NCBI GenBank assembly: GCA_023213315.1
Contig: JAKCPI010016940.1
Coordinates: 17,377-81,376, forward strand
DNA length: 64,000 nucleotides
Source: Euborellia annulipes
Taxonomy: Eukaryota > Arthropoda > Insecta > Dermaptera > Anisolabididae
Direction of reading: 5' to 3'
Below, in pieces: positions 36,230 to 48,385 of this stretch. The notes below the pieces were generated by a model. That model was not told where the DNA came from and made no database searches. It saw only the letters and a program-made list of their open reading frames with translations. Positions within the stretch are counted from its first letter, which is position 1; every line of letters starts with the position of its first letter. The translations under genes were made by a program, and so were the position numbers.

Positions 36230-37008
36230 CTAAATTATATTGACTGGTACCACAGCACACAACTTTCGATTACCGAAGGTAAGAGAAAGTTGTGTTCTGT
36301 GCTTGTCGCACTAGATTTGTTGTGTAGACATATATTTAATAGACGAAAGAGCGCAAGAATATATCATAGAAGCCGTACAACCTGACGTTTACTTTGCTTA
36401 AATCTGCAAAAAGTTTATTTAGCAAAGTAATCGGCTTCTATGATATATATTTAGTTCCCGACAGTACGGTACATTTGAATTCAGATGTAAAATTTATAAG
36501 TATGGGAAAATATTTATATTTTGTTACCATGGCAACCGTTTCTCACATCTTTCCAATGAAATACAAGAGTAAAGTAGTCTTCAGAAGATGTCAAGGGCAA
36601 AATGAGAATATACATTTTAAAAAGCATCTAAAAAATAATTGATTTATGAATTTTAATCAAAATCTTTGCAGTGAATTTTGAGAAACTCGAAAAAACTGGA
36701 AAATTATATCAGTAAAGTACTAGTACTTTTTGACTGATTTTGTTTAAAAGCTTATTTTCACGTCCTAGGGGGGTGTTTAATTTAAATATAAAATTGCAAC
36801 CTCCTAGCTCAATTCCGTAAATCTTTAAATTGACCACACACGCACACACAGACAGACAGACCATGAAGCGAAAACCACTTTTTTGGATTCAGGGGACCTC
36901 AAAACGTGAAGATCCATCAAAATCTTGACATCGAATTTTTGACATGAATCCAATACTTTCTCTCTATATATGTATATTAACATATACATATAGGTAAGAG
37001 AAAGTAAA
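36230..37008 (-). repeat. Family B element, full, with palindromic insert
   Basis: From the 3' hairpin (AACTTTCGATTACCGAAGGT) to TACTTTCTCTCTATA..GGTAAGAGAAAGTA. A 106-bp insert (36339-36444) splits the TATATTTAGTTCCCGACAG segment. Confidence 0.85.
36339..36444. mobile_element. Small palindromic insert, 9-bp duplication
   Basis: ATATATTTA at 36330-36338 and 36445-36453 flanks it. Arms ATATATCATAGAAGCCG / CGGCTTCTATGATATAT, plus inner TTTACTTTGCT / AGCAAAGTAA, let nearly the whole insert fold. No coding. Superfamily unclear. Confidence 0.6.
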
Positions 37009-37654
37009 AAGTAGGTATCCTACCAAGTTTAGATGCCATAAAAAAACTTTACAAAAGTTTTTATTTATAGTTTTAAGAAAAATTATATTTCAAACAGATA
37101 TTGATTGATTTGAAAGGCCTTCCTTGGCCGATGTCTGTCAGAGTAACTTTTTGGACACTTTTATTCAAAACATTAGATGTAATACGTAACTTAAATATAG
37201 CTCTTTTCGTTCTGGAAATATTTTGTTCATAAATACTGAGAGATAATTTTGCGGGGTTCACTCAGACCCTCAAAATGTGCATTTCCATTAAAATCTCATC
37301 ATGGAATCTTTCATACGAAAGCAATGCCTTCATTCTATAGATTAACATGTTGTATAGGTAAAAGAATTATGGTAACAATTATAAAATATTCACAGCTTCT
37401 AGTTAATTTTTTTTTAAATAGTTGCAGTGTATCTTTAAAATAAGAAGTTTGTACAATGTCATTCTTATTGTTTAAGTAGTGAATATAAACGAATCTTGAT
37501 TCTATAAGTTTTGGATCTTCATATCGAAGTTCTACATTAGTAAAGTGCCTACTCCATTTTTGTTTATTTTTCAGGAGAGCCAAAAAAACATTTCATTGTC
37601 ATTATATATTGTTAGAGCCACTGTTAAACACTTTTCCTGCGGCAACTTTTCGAA
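37009..37654. other. Unassigned AT-rich stretch
   Basis: No gene or known repeat recognised. Confidence 0.5.
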
Positions 37655-37904
37655 AGCCCTTGGGGCTTGGTGTAGGAGTTAGCGTGCTAACCTCGTATAC
37701 CAAAAGTCGCGGGTTCGGACCCTAGACATGATTTTATTTAACCCATTTGGATTGGATACCAAATGGCTTAAATAAGAATGCCTGGACCCTAATAGATATA
37801 TTAAACATACGAGTATCGTTTAAAGTCTTAAATGGCCAAAGTTGCCGAAAAGACTGTGTTTATGTGGGTGTGAATGTGTGGGCGAATGAGAAAAAGTGAA
37901 AAAA
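37655..37904 (+). repeat. SINE-A copy, TSD AACTTTTCGAA
   Basis: Head GCCCTTGGGGCTTGGTGTAG, small deletion after the B-box (CAGTCCG lost) and a 6-bp duplication GGATTGGATACC. Exact 11-bp duplications at 37644-37654 and 37905-37915. Confidence 0.9.
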
Positions 37905-38698
37905 AACTTTTCGAACTGAAATATTTGAATTACGCTCTTACCCAATTCAATGCCTAAGGAGATTGATATAATATTTTTCAACAGAAAATACAAAAAAATG
38001 ATTTTCGAAAAAAAGTGGAGTTAGACACTTTTCTACTGAGAGCGTCCCCAAAAAACCCCATTTCTTCTATGTAACGAACATAAAACGTACTTTCTTTTTG
38101 GGGAATATACTTGAGCAACATCGATTTTATATATTAAGATAATACACTGTATATCTTAAAAATTTAAGAGAAAATATAATAAATAAGAAGAAGTAGCTAT
38201 ATAGTACAATTGACGATAATATGTGGGCGCTCTTCTTTAAGGATGTGGGTGTATATTTGGGAAGATAATAATAAATTAGAAGAGACGAGAGATGGTGGGT
38301 GGAATTATTCCAAGTTAAAAACAAGAGATTCTTTTTTTTATTTTAATCAATAACTGACTTAGTTCATGTTTTTAAATCAATTGATGGCCAAATATAATTT
38401 AAATAAATTTTATCTCTCAGGTTAGGGAGCGAACCACTTAACTTTGGGACCGTGGTATGGGGCCTCTATTTCAACTCCAAGTAACAGGGACTTTTTGAGA
38501 ATGACAAAAAAAAAAAGAAAAAAGTCAAAGAGAGCAAACATATAAATAGCTTAAAAATAAATCTAATATGTTCTTGTTGCTAAAGATTCGTACGCTTATC
38601 ATGCACTTTTTGAGAGTGAGTAAATATTGGAACAACTTTAAATACATATTAACCCTGAAGAAGCGAGGGATAGGTGTACATAAGGACCCCGCATTTCA

Positions 38699-38951
38699 TA
38701 TATCGCCTGCAGATAATCTTAGTAGCGAAAGTCCGAAATCCAACAATTCGAGAAAAGGCGTTTGAAAGTTTTATAAACTTATACATTTAAAAAGTCGGGT
38801 AACAAATGAATGGGCCAGAATCAAATAGTAAATATATTTTCGCCACTTTGGCACTCAAAAGAGAATACGTTTTAGCAACGTTAGCTAGACTTAACCCAAA
38901 ATTTGAATTTTCGGACTTTTGACACTATGATTCTCAGCAGGCGATATATTG
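38699..38951. repeat. MITE with ATATCGCCTGC ends
   Basis: Left ATATCGCCTGCAGATAATCT then GCGAAAGTCCGAAA; right TTTTCGGACTTTTGAC then GATTCTCAGCAGGCGATAT. About 45-bp inverted ends with mismatches; target duplication not clear. Confidence 0.65.
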
Positions 38952-39086
38952 GCACTATCATAAAACTTGTTAAGTTCATTGAGATAGGTAGGCATCCCAA
39001 ATGACACATTAATGCCAAGTCTGTGTGAGGTAGACATTAGGCTTTAGTGTAGGAGTGTCAAGTGTGGGATGCCTAACTAAATAGCG

Positions 39087-39490
39087 TTAAGGTGCGCGTC
39101 GTCTCGAGGTGCTAATTTTGGGAGATTCCAGCGGTCACAACTTTGAAGCTATCGACCTCAAATTTTTTTTTTAATTAAAGCTATTTAAAATATCTACAAC
39201 TTATAGAAGCCCTTTTTTTGATTTTCGAAAAAATAAATTTTTTTTTTAGATTAATCGCATTAAAGAAAAGATATTTTTTAAAAATTCGCTCTATATCTTA
39301 TAGATAATTAAATTAGTAATCATTGTGTTAAAAAATAATTAATTTTTTACTCTTAATTAGCTGGAATCTTTAAAATGAAATGGAATAAATCCCTTGTATT
39401 CCTATGGGAAAAACTAACGCCATCTCTTGCCGCCTAGAGTAACTCGGTAGTGAATCGTGTTCTAACGGCTTTTTGAGACGCGCACCTTAA
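39087..39490. mobile_element. TTAA-flanked MITE, copy 2
   Basis: TTAA at 39087-39090 and 39487-39490; ends GGTGCGCGTCGTCTCGAGG and TTTTTGAGACGCGCACC. Body matches copy 1 at 28043. Confidence 0.85.
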
Positions 39491-40528
39491 GAAGTTTTAT
39501 GATATGCACTGAGCGTTACAAAAGATTCTTTGGAGAAATTTATTTTTCACCTAACTACATCCCGAAATCCCGTCCTTAACGATCCATTAATAATACAATT
39601 TGAAATGTTGACTGAAAAATGAAATTTTATTTATTTATCTTAATTAGGAAGGCCAAATCTTATCTTTCATTAATTTTAGAATAAATAAAGAAAATAATGT
39701 GATTGTAAATTTTTCAATGAGTTTAAAAAAGATAAATCAAGAAAAATATTTTTTTAAGTTTCTCATTAGCGTGGGTAATTAACAAATTACTCGCGCTTGG
39801 TGGATGGAAAAGCTTTTGAGTTCCTTACCTAACAAAGAATATCGACAAGATGGGTTATTACTGCTATGTATGCAGAGCGGAAAATTTTGCTAATTAATTA
39901 GATGTAGGGAATTTATCTCACTGTTGCCCAGCTAAAGGAATGTCACGTTTTCAAAATATTTTATGGTAATCAATAATAACATAGTCTATATTACTCGAAA
40001 ATGTTCGAAGAGTATTTGTGAATTATTAAACTTTGATGATGAATACAAATTCTGGATTTATTTTGATAAAAGAACTGGTTCAAAAAGTTTATTTTTCTTT
40101 TTGTTTTTACTAAGTAAATCATATTAAAGGGGAATTCATAATTCAAAACAATTTTAATTAGCCCAATAATTTCATTTTTTGAGTTTATTCTGAAAGATAA
40201 TAAATTAATTTCCTAGATCCTTTAAAATTTAAATGTATATTCGTTAAATACAAAACGATTTTGAATTAATTCAGGTTGATGTATCCGGAAAAAATATCAT
40301 TAATAAATGGATGGTTTGATTATAAATTGAATGAACGTATTAGTAATTTCATTTTGATTTTGATTCTTTTCATTTGCTTTTATATTTCTCCGCTCCCTCT
40401 CTCATTTAGGCAATTATTTATTCATATTTATTTAACTTTTAATTCATAAAATATTATTATAGGTCTACTAGTAACATTAAGAAAAAATAGGCGTCTAAGC
40501 AGATGGCACAATAAAAAAAGTTTATTTT
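39491..40528. other. Unassigned AT-rich stretch
   Basis: No gene or known repeat recognised. Confidence 0.5.
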
Positions 40529-40890
40529 TACTTTCTCTTACCTCTATATATATGTTAATATATAGAGGGGGAAAGTATTGGATTGGTCGAGATTTTGATG
40601 GATATACACGTTTTGATGCCCCCTGAATCCAAAAAAGTGGTTTTCGCGACATGGTCTGTCTGTGTGTCTGTGAACAAAATATCTCAAGAACGAAAAGAGC
40701 TAGGAGGTTGAAATTTTATATTTAAGTTAGCACGTGACACGAAGCTTTTGAACAAAATCGACCAAAGAGTACTAGTTCTTTACTGATGCACATTTTCAGT
40801 TTTTTCGATCTTCTGAAACTCCATAGAAAAGATAGGAGAAATGGTTGCCATGGTAACAAAATATAAATATTTTCCCATACTTATAAATTT

Positions 40891-41590
40891 TTACTTTCTC
40901 TTACCTATGTATATATGTAATATATATATAGAGAGAAAGTATTGGTTTCATGTCAAAAATTCGATGTCGAGATTTTGATGGATCTTCACGTTTTGAGGTC
41001 CCCTGAATCCAAAAAAGTGGTTTTCGCGACATGGTCTGTCTGTGGGTGGGTGGGTGGGTGGGTGGGTGTGTGGGTGTGTGTGTGTGTGTGTGTGTTCAAT
41101 TTTAAGCATGAAGGAATTGAGCTATGAGGTTGAAATTTTATATTTAAGTTAAACACCCCCGGGACCGGAAAAATAAGCTTTTAATCAAAATCGGCCAAAG
41201 AGTACTAGTACTTTACTGATGTACTTTTTCAGTTTTTTTCGATTTTCTCAAAATTTGCTCCAACGATTTTTTTTAAAATTCAAAAATCAATTATTTTTTA
41301 GATGCCTTTTAAAATGTATATTCTCATTTTGTGATTGAAATCTTCTGAAGACCACTTTACTCTTGTTCTCCATAGAAAGATAGGAGAAATGGTTGCCATG
41401 GTAACAAAATATAAATATTTTGTCATACTTATAAATTTTACATCTTGAAGATCAAATGTACCGTATTGTCGGAAACTAAATACATATCGACACAAAAAAT
41501 CTGGTGTGACAAGCACAGTACACAACATTCGATTACCGATATAGTAAGAGAAAGTTGTGTGCTGTGCGCCAGTCACACCAGATTTTACAT
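40891..41590 (+). repeat. Inner family B element, full
   Basis: TACTTTCTCTTACC to CACACCAGATTTT, inside the ATAAATTTT-ACATCTTG segment of the older copy, so its exact ends can be read. Carries a long GGGT/GT microsatellite (41044-41094). Confidence 0.9.
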
Positions 41591-41606
41591 CTTGAAATTC
41601 CGAATG

Positions 41607-41868
41607 GCCCCCGGGTGTGGCGTAGTAGGTAGCGTGCCTACCTCCTATGCCCAAACGTCTGAGTTCGGACCTGGGCAGTCCGATGATTTTATTTAAGCCA
41701 TTTGGATACCAGATGGCTTAAATAGTAATGCCTGAACCCCCTAATAGATAATATATATAACAACGGTTGTCGTCAAAGTCTTAAATGGCTAAGTTGCCGA
41801 AAAGACTGTGTGAAGTGTGTGTGAGTGTGAGTGCGAATGAGAAAAAAGAGTGAATGTTCAAAAAAAAA
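41607..41868 (+). repeat. SINE-A copy
   Basis: Duplications GAAATTCCGAATG (left) and GAAATTCGAATG (right, one base less). Head GCCCCCGGGTGTGGCGTAG, A-tail. Confidence 0.9.
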
Positions 41869-42148
41869 GAAATTCGAATGTATCTTATATATGTCGACAC
41901 GAAAAATCTTGTGTGACAAGCACAGTACACAACTTTCGTTTACCGAAGTTGTGTGCTGTGCGCCAGTCACACCAGATTTTTTAAAATTTCTTCAACAACC
42001 AATCATAAATTGCTCCTTTGATATTTTAATCTAATTATTCCTTTATTCCTAATTTTCAATATTTAACTATGTGAAAGTTAGTAAAATGTATTAAAGGAAA
42101 AGGCCAAAAGGTAATTAGATTTATTTTGAAAGATGGATTTGATAGTTT

Positions 42149-42397
42149 CACACTTTTTCTCATTCACACTCACACTCACACACATTCACACCGTCTTTTC
42201 GGCAGCTCAGGCCATATAAGACATTTACGATAACCGTTATTTATGAATTTATATATATTAGGGTCCAGGTATTTTTATTTAAGCCATCTGGTATCAGAGA
42301 TGGCTTAAATAAAATCGTCGGACTGCCTGGGGTCCGAACCCGCGACGTTTGGTATATGAGGTTAGCACGCTAACCTTACACCACCCCCCGTGGGCAG
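42149..42397 (-). repeat. SINE-A copy, minus strand
   Basis: Exact duplications TTTGATAGTTT at 42138-42148 and 42398-42408. Lacks a T-run tail at its left edge, so it ends in CACACTTTTTCTC. Confidence 0.88.
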
Positions 42398-42408
42398 TTT
42401 GATAGTTT

Positions 42409-43030
42409 GTTTATTAATGCTCTGAGACTATGGCCTCCTGGAGCAACTGAAATTTACATGTATAAATACATTTAAACAATTATGAAATTGATGAAAATCG
42501 AATCATCTACATACTGATAATAGAATAAATATTTTTGTTTTTGAATAATTGTTGTAAAAACATAATCAATAACTAGATCTGCCAAAACTGGGCTATGTTA
42601 GGTAATATATCAATATAGTAATGTAAAAAATAAAAAACTTTGTTCCACCCAGTGTCTGGCTGTATGTAAATATGGGAAATTCTGCGAGTGGCCGGGGGGC
42701 CTTGCATGTTTATTTATTTTTCTTTTTAAGAAATATTATTAATTAATTTTATATAGAAAAATTCCATCTATAAATAAAGAGATTATCTCCTTTTTATATT
42801 AGAAGTCCTTGCCCGGTTGACTGGCTTTTAGAAATCAAACGAGTGTTGTTGAGGTACTGACAAATGTATATTTTTTGAAAAGTTGATATCTGATGAGCCG
42901 AGGTTTATTTTATTATATGACGTTTTCCAACCTTAAATTGTAAGTACATTGTTGTTTCCTTTTATTGACATTTAATGTATAATGTACTGTGTTATCATTT
43001 AACCTTGCTCCTTTTAATGTATTTTTAGTC
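42409..43030. other. Unassigned stretch
   Basis: No gene recognised. Its right part (from about 42780) may belong to the retroelement carrying the ribozyme-like motif at 43031. Confidence 0.4.
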
Positions 43031-43071
43031 TTGGCTGAAGATGGCTGTGTGATGCGGCCGAAATATCCCAA
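43031..43071 (+). ncRNA. Hammerhead-ribozyme-like motif
   Basis: TTGG (stem I), CTGAAGA (core CUGANGA), T, GGCTG-loop-CGGCC (stem II, one wobble), GAAA, TATC (a palindromic ATAT that would serve as minimal stem III, cleavage triplet AUC), CCAA (stem I). All conserved core bases are present. Followed by AAATAAAAAGTGCGAAAT. Likely from a Penelope-like element. Activity untested. Confidence 0.55.
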
Positions 43072-43159
43072 AGAAATTTTGTATATTTGGAAATAAAAAG
43101 TGCGAAATAAATAAGGATTTATCTTTTATTTTAAATTTATATTTATAGATTATGTTTCG

Positions 43160-43280
43160 CCAAAAAATTCTTTTGAAGTTTTTATAATATTATATGGTTT
43201 TCGAATGGGGGGGGCCGCTAAAAAGGTATTGTGCCCCGGGCGCGAGTTAAGCTCGCTACGCCACTGGCATTGACCTAGGG
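43160..43280. repeat. MITE right-end-like segment
   Basis: Poly-G, GTGCCCCGGGCGCGAG, then CTCGCTACGCCACTGG, like hAT-MITE right ends. Left end not found. Confidence 0.35.
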
Positions 43281-43611
43281 GTCATTGGCGTGACTTAGAT
43301 AGTATGCCGAACTTTTGTTTGTTTATTAAAATAATATATTCGATCAAATCAAGCACTTAGTTAACAAATTTAATTTAAATATCTTTCCGACAACTCAACA
43401 ATTTGACCCAATGCTGTCATTTGATTTCATCCTGCGATATATTGTATGTATATATTGTTGGTAAATATATAAAAAATTTTTATTTTTCTAGCTGTACTTT
43501 CAGCTAAACAATGAACTAAAGATGGCCTTATCTAATTAAAGCAGTTATTTCATTAATTTATTATGTCCTTTCAGCCCCCAGCCAATGGACTAAAATATTA
43601 ATAGCTAAATA

Positions 43612-43925
43612 TATATCCCCCCTGTCCTCAGGGCTTTGTTGATTACAGTAGTGTGTTAGAGCAGACCCAGATGTCTGACCCTCTACTGGTTTAACAAGCG
43701 GCGCACAAGTGGATAATTTTTCTTTAAAGTTTTTCACTTTTTAGTTACTAGTTAGTGACTTGCACGACTAACTTCATATAAGGGGAAGTGAGTTATATTG
43801 GTGCAGGTCGAATGGTGCAATGGACAGCACGCCTATGCCCCGGAAAGGTGGAGATCCTGGGTTCGATTCCCGAGGGCCATGGGATGTTTGGCCTCACCAA
43901 TAAAAAACAGTCTTGTTATATTTTT
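43612..43925 (+). repeat. tRNA-containing repeat (SINE-E), unsplit copy
   Basis: AGCAGACCCAGATGTCTGAC, CTACTGGTTTAACAAGCGG, empty TTAA at 43724-43727, GGGGAAGTGAGTTATATTGG, then GTGCAATGGACAGCACGCC (A-box-like) and GGGTTCGATTCCCGAGGGCC (B-box). Ends AACAGTCTTGTTATAT. Confidence 0.75.
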
Positions 43926-44654
43926 TTTTTTTTTTTTTTTTTAAGGTCCTTCTCGCTCTAAGGCCATTAGACCCCCCTTTTTTTTTAAATTTTTTTAATA
44001 ATAAAAAAAATTTTTCCGGGAGGGGAGGAGCGATCTCCCCGCAGTCTTGTTATATAAAATATTAATAGTTTCAAATGCGAAGAAAAATAAAATTTTAATG
44101 TTAAAATATTTACTTCTATTTTAGATAGATATCTTCGTTTTTTTTTTTTTTTTTTTTTAGCTAAGTTTGCTAAATTATATTATTTTTTCGACAGCAGAAG
44201 CACAGAGAAGATGAATTTTTATAATTATCTTATAGGTTTGGGGTTCCAATCTCCTGTAGCGCGATTTGTTCTATTGTGTGAGATAATGCAATTGTTAAAC
44301 AATGTAATTTCAGTTCCCAAAGGAATAAGAAGAGTCTGTCGGACATTTAAACAATATAATACATTAGGAGTAAAAAATATTTTTAATCAACTTTTTAACT
44401 TCAATTGCATATAACTCTACTCCCCCCTCTTCTCTCTCTCTCTCTTAAAATAAATCTATATTACTCTTTACCTTTTCTAATAGGCTTCTACAAACTTAAT
44501 GAAAATTATATAGTTAACATATTGGAAATTATAATAAAGGAATAATTGAATTAAAATCTCAAAAGAACAATATCGGTTATTGGAGAAAATAATTAGATTT
44601 TAAAGATTTATATAAAGCCTAAGAAGTTTATTTAATTTATTCAATCACTAATTA

Positions 44655-45060
44655 AAAAAAATCTGGTTTGTGTTGTAGTACCAAATTTTTGTGTTGAGAT
44701 ATAACGTAGATTTATGAATTTTAATCAAAATGGGAAAACATTTATTTAAGGCAAAATGAGAATATACCCCTAATATATTTTCAAGAGCATCTAAAAAAAT
44801 AGTTGATAGTAAAGCACTAGAAATTTTTGGCCGATTTTGTTCAACAAATATAAAATTTCAACATCGTAGCTCATTTCCTTCATGCTTAAAATCGTCCTCA
44901 CAGAAAGACAGATACTGAGACCAATTTGCTGGACCCACTTTTTGGATTCAGGGGACCTCAAAACGTGAAGATCCATCAAAATCTTGTCATCGAATTTTTG
45001 ACATGAATTCAATAGCCTTCTCTATATATATTAACATATATAGAGGCAAGAGAAAGTAAA
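44655..45060 (-). repeat. Family B copy, shortened
   Basis: AAATCTGGTTTGTG to TTCTCTATATATATTAACAT and AAGAGAAAGTAAAA; the middle is reduced. Confidence 0.75.
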
Positions 45061-45424
45061 AATGTTGATTATTTATAAAAGATAGAGTTCGTTAGCACAG
45101 TTTAAGATGGATAATAATATATGAATTTATTAATTCAAATTGTATTTCTGGTTCACTCGACACACCAGTGGAATGAAAATATTATATTTTAATACACCCA
45201 CTCATGTGACTGAAGTTAAAAAGGGCAAAGCAAAGATAAACCAGAAAATCAAGGAAACAGGGTCAACTAGGAGGATGAATATTATAATATTTTTCACTTG
45301 AACCATCTACCAGTGGAATGAAATATATTTTTATATTTTAATACACCCACTCTCCATGTGACTGATAAGTTAAAAATGTTGGCAAATATCAATATTGATA
45401 AATCCAGAAAATCAAGGAATATGG

Positions 45425-45490
45425 TTTCGGATCCTAGGCAGTCCGATGAATATTTATTTAAATCATTTGGATACGCCTAATAAGCTTATA
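45425..45490 (+). repeat. SINE-like fragment
   Basis: TTTCGGATCCTAGGCAGTCC, then ATTTATTTAAATCATTTGGA: the B-box side of a SINE-A relative also seen at 19093. Minus-strand fragments of this kind are at about 55418-55470 and 61790-61885. Confidence 0.5.
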
Positions 45491-45837
45491 AATAAAATTT
45501 CAGCGACAACATTCGCACAAACGGAGCGCTTAAGTGGACGAAGTTAGGTTATTATTTTAGAGGACAACGTTGTCCTCCCAATTCCAAATTATTTTTACTT
45601 TCTATTACCTATATGAAATGTCAGCCTGGTAAGACTTTAATAAATTATATTTGTCTGCCGAAAGTCTTGAAGTCTTTTTGTGATATAAATATTAGAAAAA
45701 TTTTTCAAGGATGATAATACTAATATCAATTTTTTAAAATAAAATCATAGTTGATCAAATGAGGTAATATCAAGGTAAACAAGAAAATTTTCGAAATTCT
45801 TTGGAAAATTCAATTAACAATGATAAATAGGACTCAC

Positions 45838-45954
45838 CACAGCCGATCTCATCGCTGGCATCCTCGCAGTTGGGTTTGGCATTGCAACGTTGAATCAGAG
45901 GAATGCACTCTCCACTCGAACACCGGAACATCTCTTCCGAACATATACGGAACT
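45838..45954 (-). CDS. LDLa-repeat protein exon, canonical module
   Basis: 39 codons. Acceptor TTTGCAG, donor GTGAGT, phase 1-1. C-x6-C-x4-C-x6-C-x5-C-x8-C with FRC, SGEC and IPLIQRC, ending [10 protein letters not shown]. The acidic residues needed for calcium are largely kept. Confidence 0.88.
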
Positions 45955-46424
45955 CTGCAAAAGAGAACCAGAGTAGCTCTTAGTACTTTGATCTCTACAT
46001 ACTAGAAATAACTACGGCCATTAGATAATAAAAATTTAAGTCTATAGATGAAAAAAACTTTGAAAAGAATTTGAAATTGAAGAAACATCTGTGAATTGAT
46101 GGCTTGAAAAAACGATTACGTTAGAGAAGAAGGGAAAAAAAATAGTTGAAAACTTTGAAAATTATTTTTTGTAACGAAAAGAGATAGAAATCCTATTAAA
46201 ACTAACTTTTCAAATCTGCGGATTGATCTAGGGTATATATAGTAAAATTGAGAAATAAACTAGTGAATTATTATATTTTCTTTTATGAAAAATAGAGTTG
46301 AAAAGTCGTAGGGAATGCAAGATATTTGTTATAAACGTTTTTTATATTATTTATAAGCTGCCATCTCATTTGTATAAAACCAATAGAATAAATAGGCTAT
46401 ATTGTATTAGCATAATAGTCCCTA

Positions 46425-46545
46425 GTCAGACAGACAGACCAATTTGCGAGACCCAATTTGTACTCAGGAGACCTCAAAACGTGGATTTTTGAAATGGATG
46501 CTATACTTTCTCTCTATAATTAAAATATTATAGGTAAGAGGTAAT
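46425..46545 (-). repeat. Family B fragment, 5' end
   Basis: CAGACAGACAGACCAATTTG to TATACTTTCTCTCTATAA and TAGGTAAGAGG. Confidence 0.65.
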
Positions 46546-46574
46546 TTTTAAATAGTCTCGGATAGTAAAAAGTT

Positions 46575-47545
46575 GTTTTTACTTTCTCTTACTCTCTTAT
46601 GTATATATGTAATATATATATAGGGAGAGAAAGTATTGGATTCATGACAAAAATTCGATTCGATTCGATTTTGATGGATATACACGTTTTGAGGTCCCCT
46701 GAGTCCGAACAAGTGGTTTTCGCAACTTGGTCTGTCTCTCTCTGTGTGTGTGTGTGTGTGTGTGTCTGTTTGTGTGTGTTCAATTTTAAGCATGAAGAAA
46801 TTGAGCTAAGAGGTTGAAATTTTATATTTAAGTTACGCACCCCCTGGAGCGTGAAAATAATCTTTTGAACAAAAATCGGCCAAAAAGTACTTTACTGATG
46901 TACTTTTTCGGTTTTTTTCGATTTTCTCAAAATTCGATCCAACAATTTTGATTAAAATTCAAAAATCAATTATTTTTTAGATGCCCTTTAAATTATTCTC
47001 ATTTTGCCGTTGAAAACTTATGAAGAACTTTACTCTTATACTTCATAGGAAAGATAGGAGAAATGGTTGCCATGGTAACAAAATATAAATATTTTCCTAT
47101 GTTTAAAAATTTTACATCTTGAATTTGCCCACGGGGCTTGGAGAAGTTGGTAGCGTGCCTACCTTCTATACCGAACGTCGCGGGTTCGGACCCCAGGCAG
47201 TCCGATGATTTTAATTAAGGCATTTGGATACCAAATGGCTTAAATAGAAATGCCTGAACCCCCAATAGATATAGTAAACATACGAGTATCGTAAAAAGTC
47301 TTAAATGGCCTAAGTTGCCGAAAAGACTGTGTGAATGTGTTGAGTGTGAGTGTGAATGAGAAAAAAGGGTGAATGTTTTTCTTATTAAAAAAAAAAAAAA
47401 CATCTTGAATTTTAATATATTGGCGGAAACTAAACATATGCCAACACAAAAAATCTGGTGAGACAAGCACAGAACACAACTTTAGATTACCGAAGGTAAG
47501 AGAAAGTTGTGTTCTGCACGACCATCACACCAGATTTTTTCAAAA
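46575..47545 (+). repeat. Family B element, full, interrupted by SINE-A
   Basis: TACTTTCTCTTACTC to CATCACACCAGATTTTTT. GT microsatellite at 46743-46764. SINE-A 47127-47399 sits inside. Confidence 0.88.
47127..47399 (+). repeat. SINE-A copy, TSD ACATCTTGAATTT
   Basis: Full copy with exact 13-bp duplications at 47114-47126 and 47400-47412. Confidence 0.92.
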
Positions 47546-48190
47546 TTTCTTCACCACCTTGGTTTTACATATAAAGCTTCTTGATTATCACCAATAATAA
47601 AAAAAAAAATTTCCTTAGGCTGGCTTATTTGAACTAACTAGAAGCCGCTTAAAAAAAAAAAAACGATTCCTTATCAATCCCGAATCGTTTTTTTTTTTTT
47701 TTTTTTTAAGAGCCAGAAAGTTCACACTCGCCTTCGGATAAATGAAGAATTAGTCCCAATGTACCTTTCGAATTTGCTAACAAATTTAACGAATGCAAAA
47801 TAAAATAAAAAGACAGGTTAATCGATGAAAACAAATTGAGATAGGTCCTATACGAAACGAAACACCTGAATCTGAAAACATTTCATCTTCATTACCATTT
47901 CGGACACCCATCGTTAGGATCGACAATTGTTGTAATTAATTAAATCTACGATTTTTGTCCTAAAAGTAGGGAGACGCGAAGTGGATTGAAATAAATATTT
48001 TGGGTCGGAATGTCTGTTTTTCTTTTACAATAATATATTTTTTGACAAACCCGTTGTGCTGTGGGCTTTTCAAAAGGATTAGCAATCCTGGATTTTTGCG
48101 ATCCTGAGATGTAAGTAGTGGCTGTGTATGTTGATTAAAGGAGATATGGAAGCAGAGGCAGCCAAAAAATAAAATTCTCTGAATGCTTAA

Positions 48191-48250
48191 CCAATCAGCC
48201 GGAGACGTTTCGGTCTATTTATTATAAACCATCCTCAGTCCATTAATTGG
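48191..48250 (-). ncRNA. Hammerhead-ribozyme-like motif, best copy
   Basis: Minus strand: CCAATTA-AT-GGA (stem I with internal loop), CTGAGGA, T, GGTTTAT-loop-ATAGACC (7-bp stem II, one wobble), GAAA, CGTC (minimal palindromic ACGU stem III, cleavage triplet GUC), TCC-GGC-TGATTGG (stem I). All core positions fit. Confidence 0.6.
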
Positions 48251-48385
48251 TATATTTATGCTGAGAGTTAGTCAGATAATAATTAATATACATTATTGTA
48301 AAATTATTATATACATATATAATAATTTTCTATTTTACAATAATGTATATTAATTATTATCTGACTAACTCTGAGCATGAATATA

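Larger units (their letters stand above)
40530..41985 (+). repeat. Outer family B element, split by a second copy and by SINE-A
   Basis: Three parts: 40530-40890, 41591-41606 and 41881-41985. They rebuild one element from ACTTTCTCTTACC to GCCAGTCACACCAGATTTTT, apart from small deletions. Inserts are the family B copy 40891-41590 and SINE-A 41607-41868. Confidence 0.85.
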
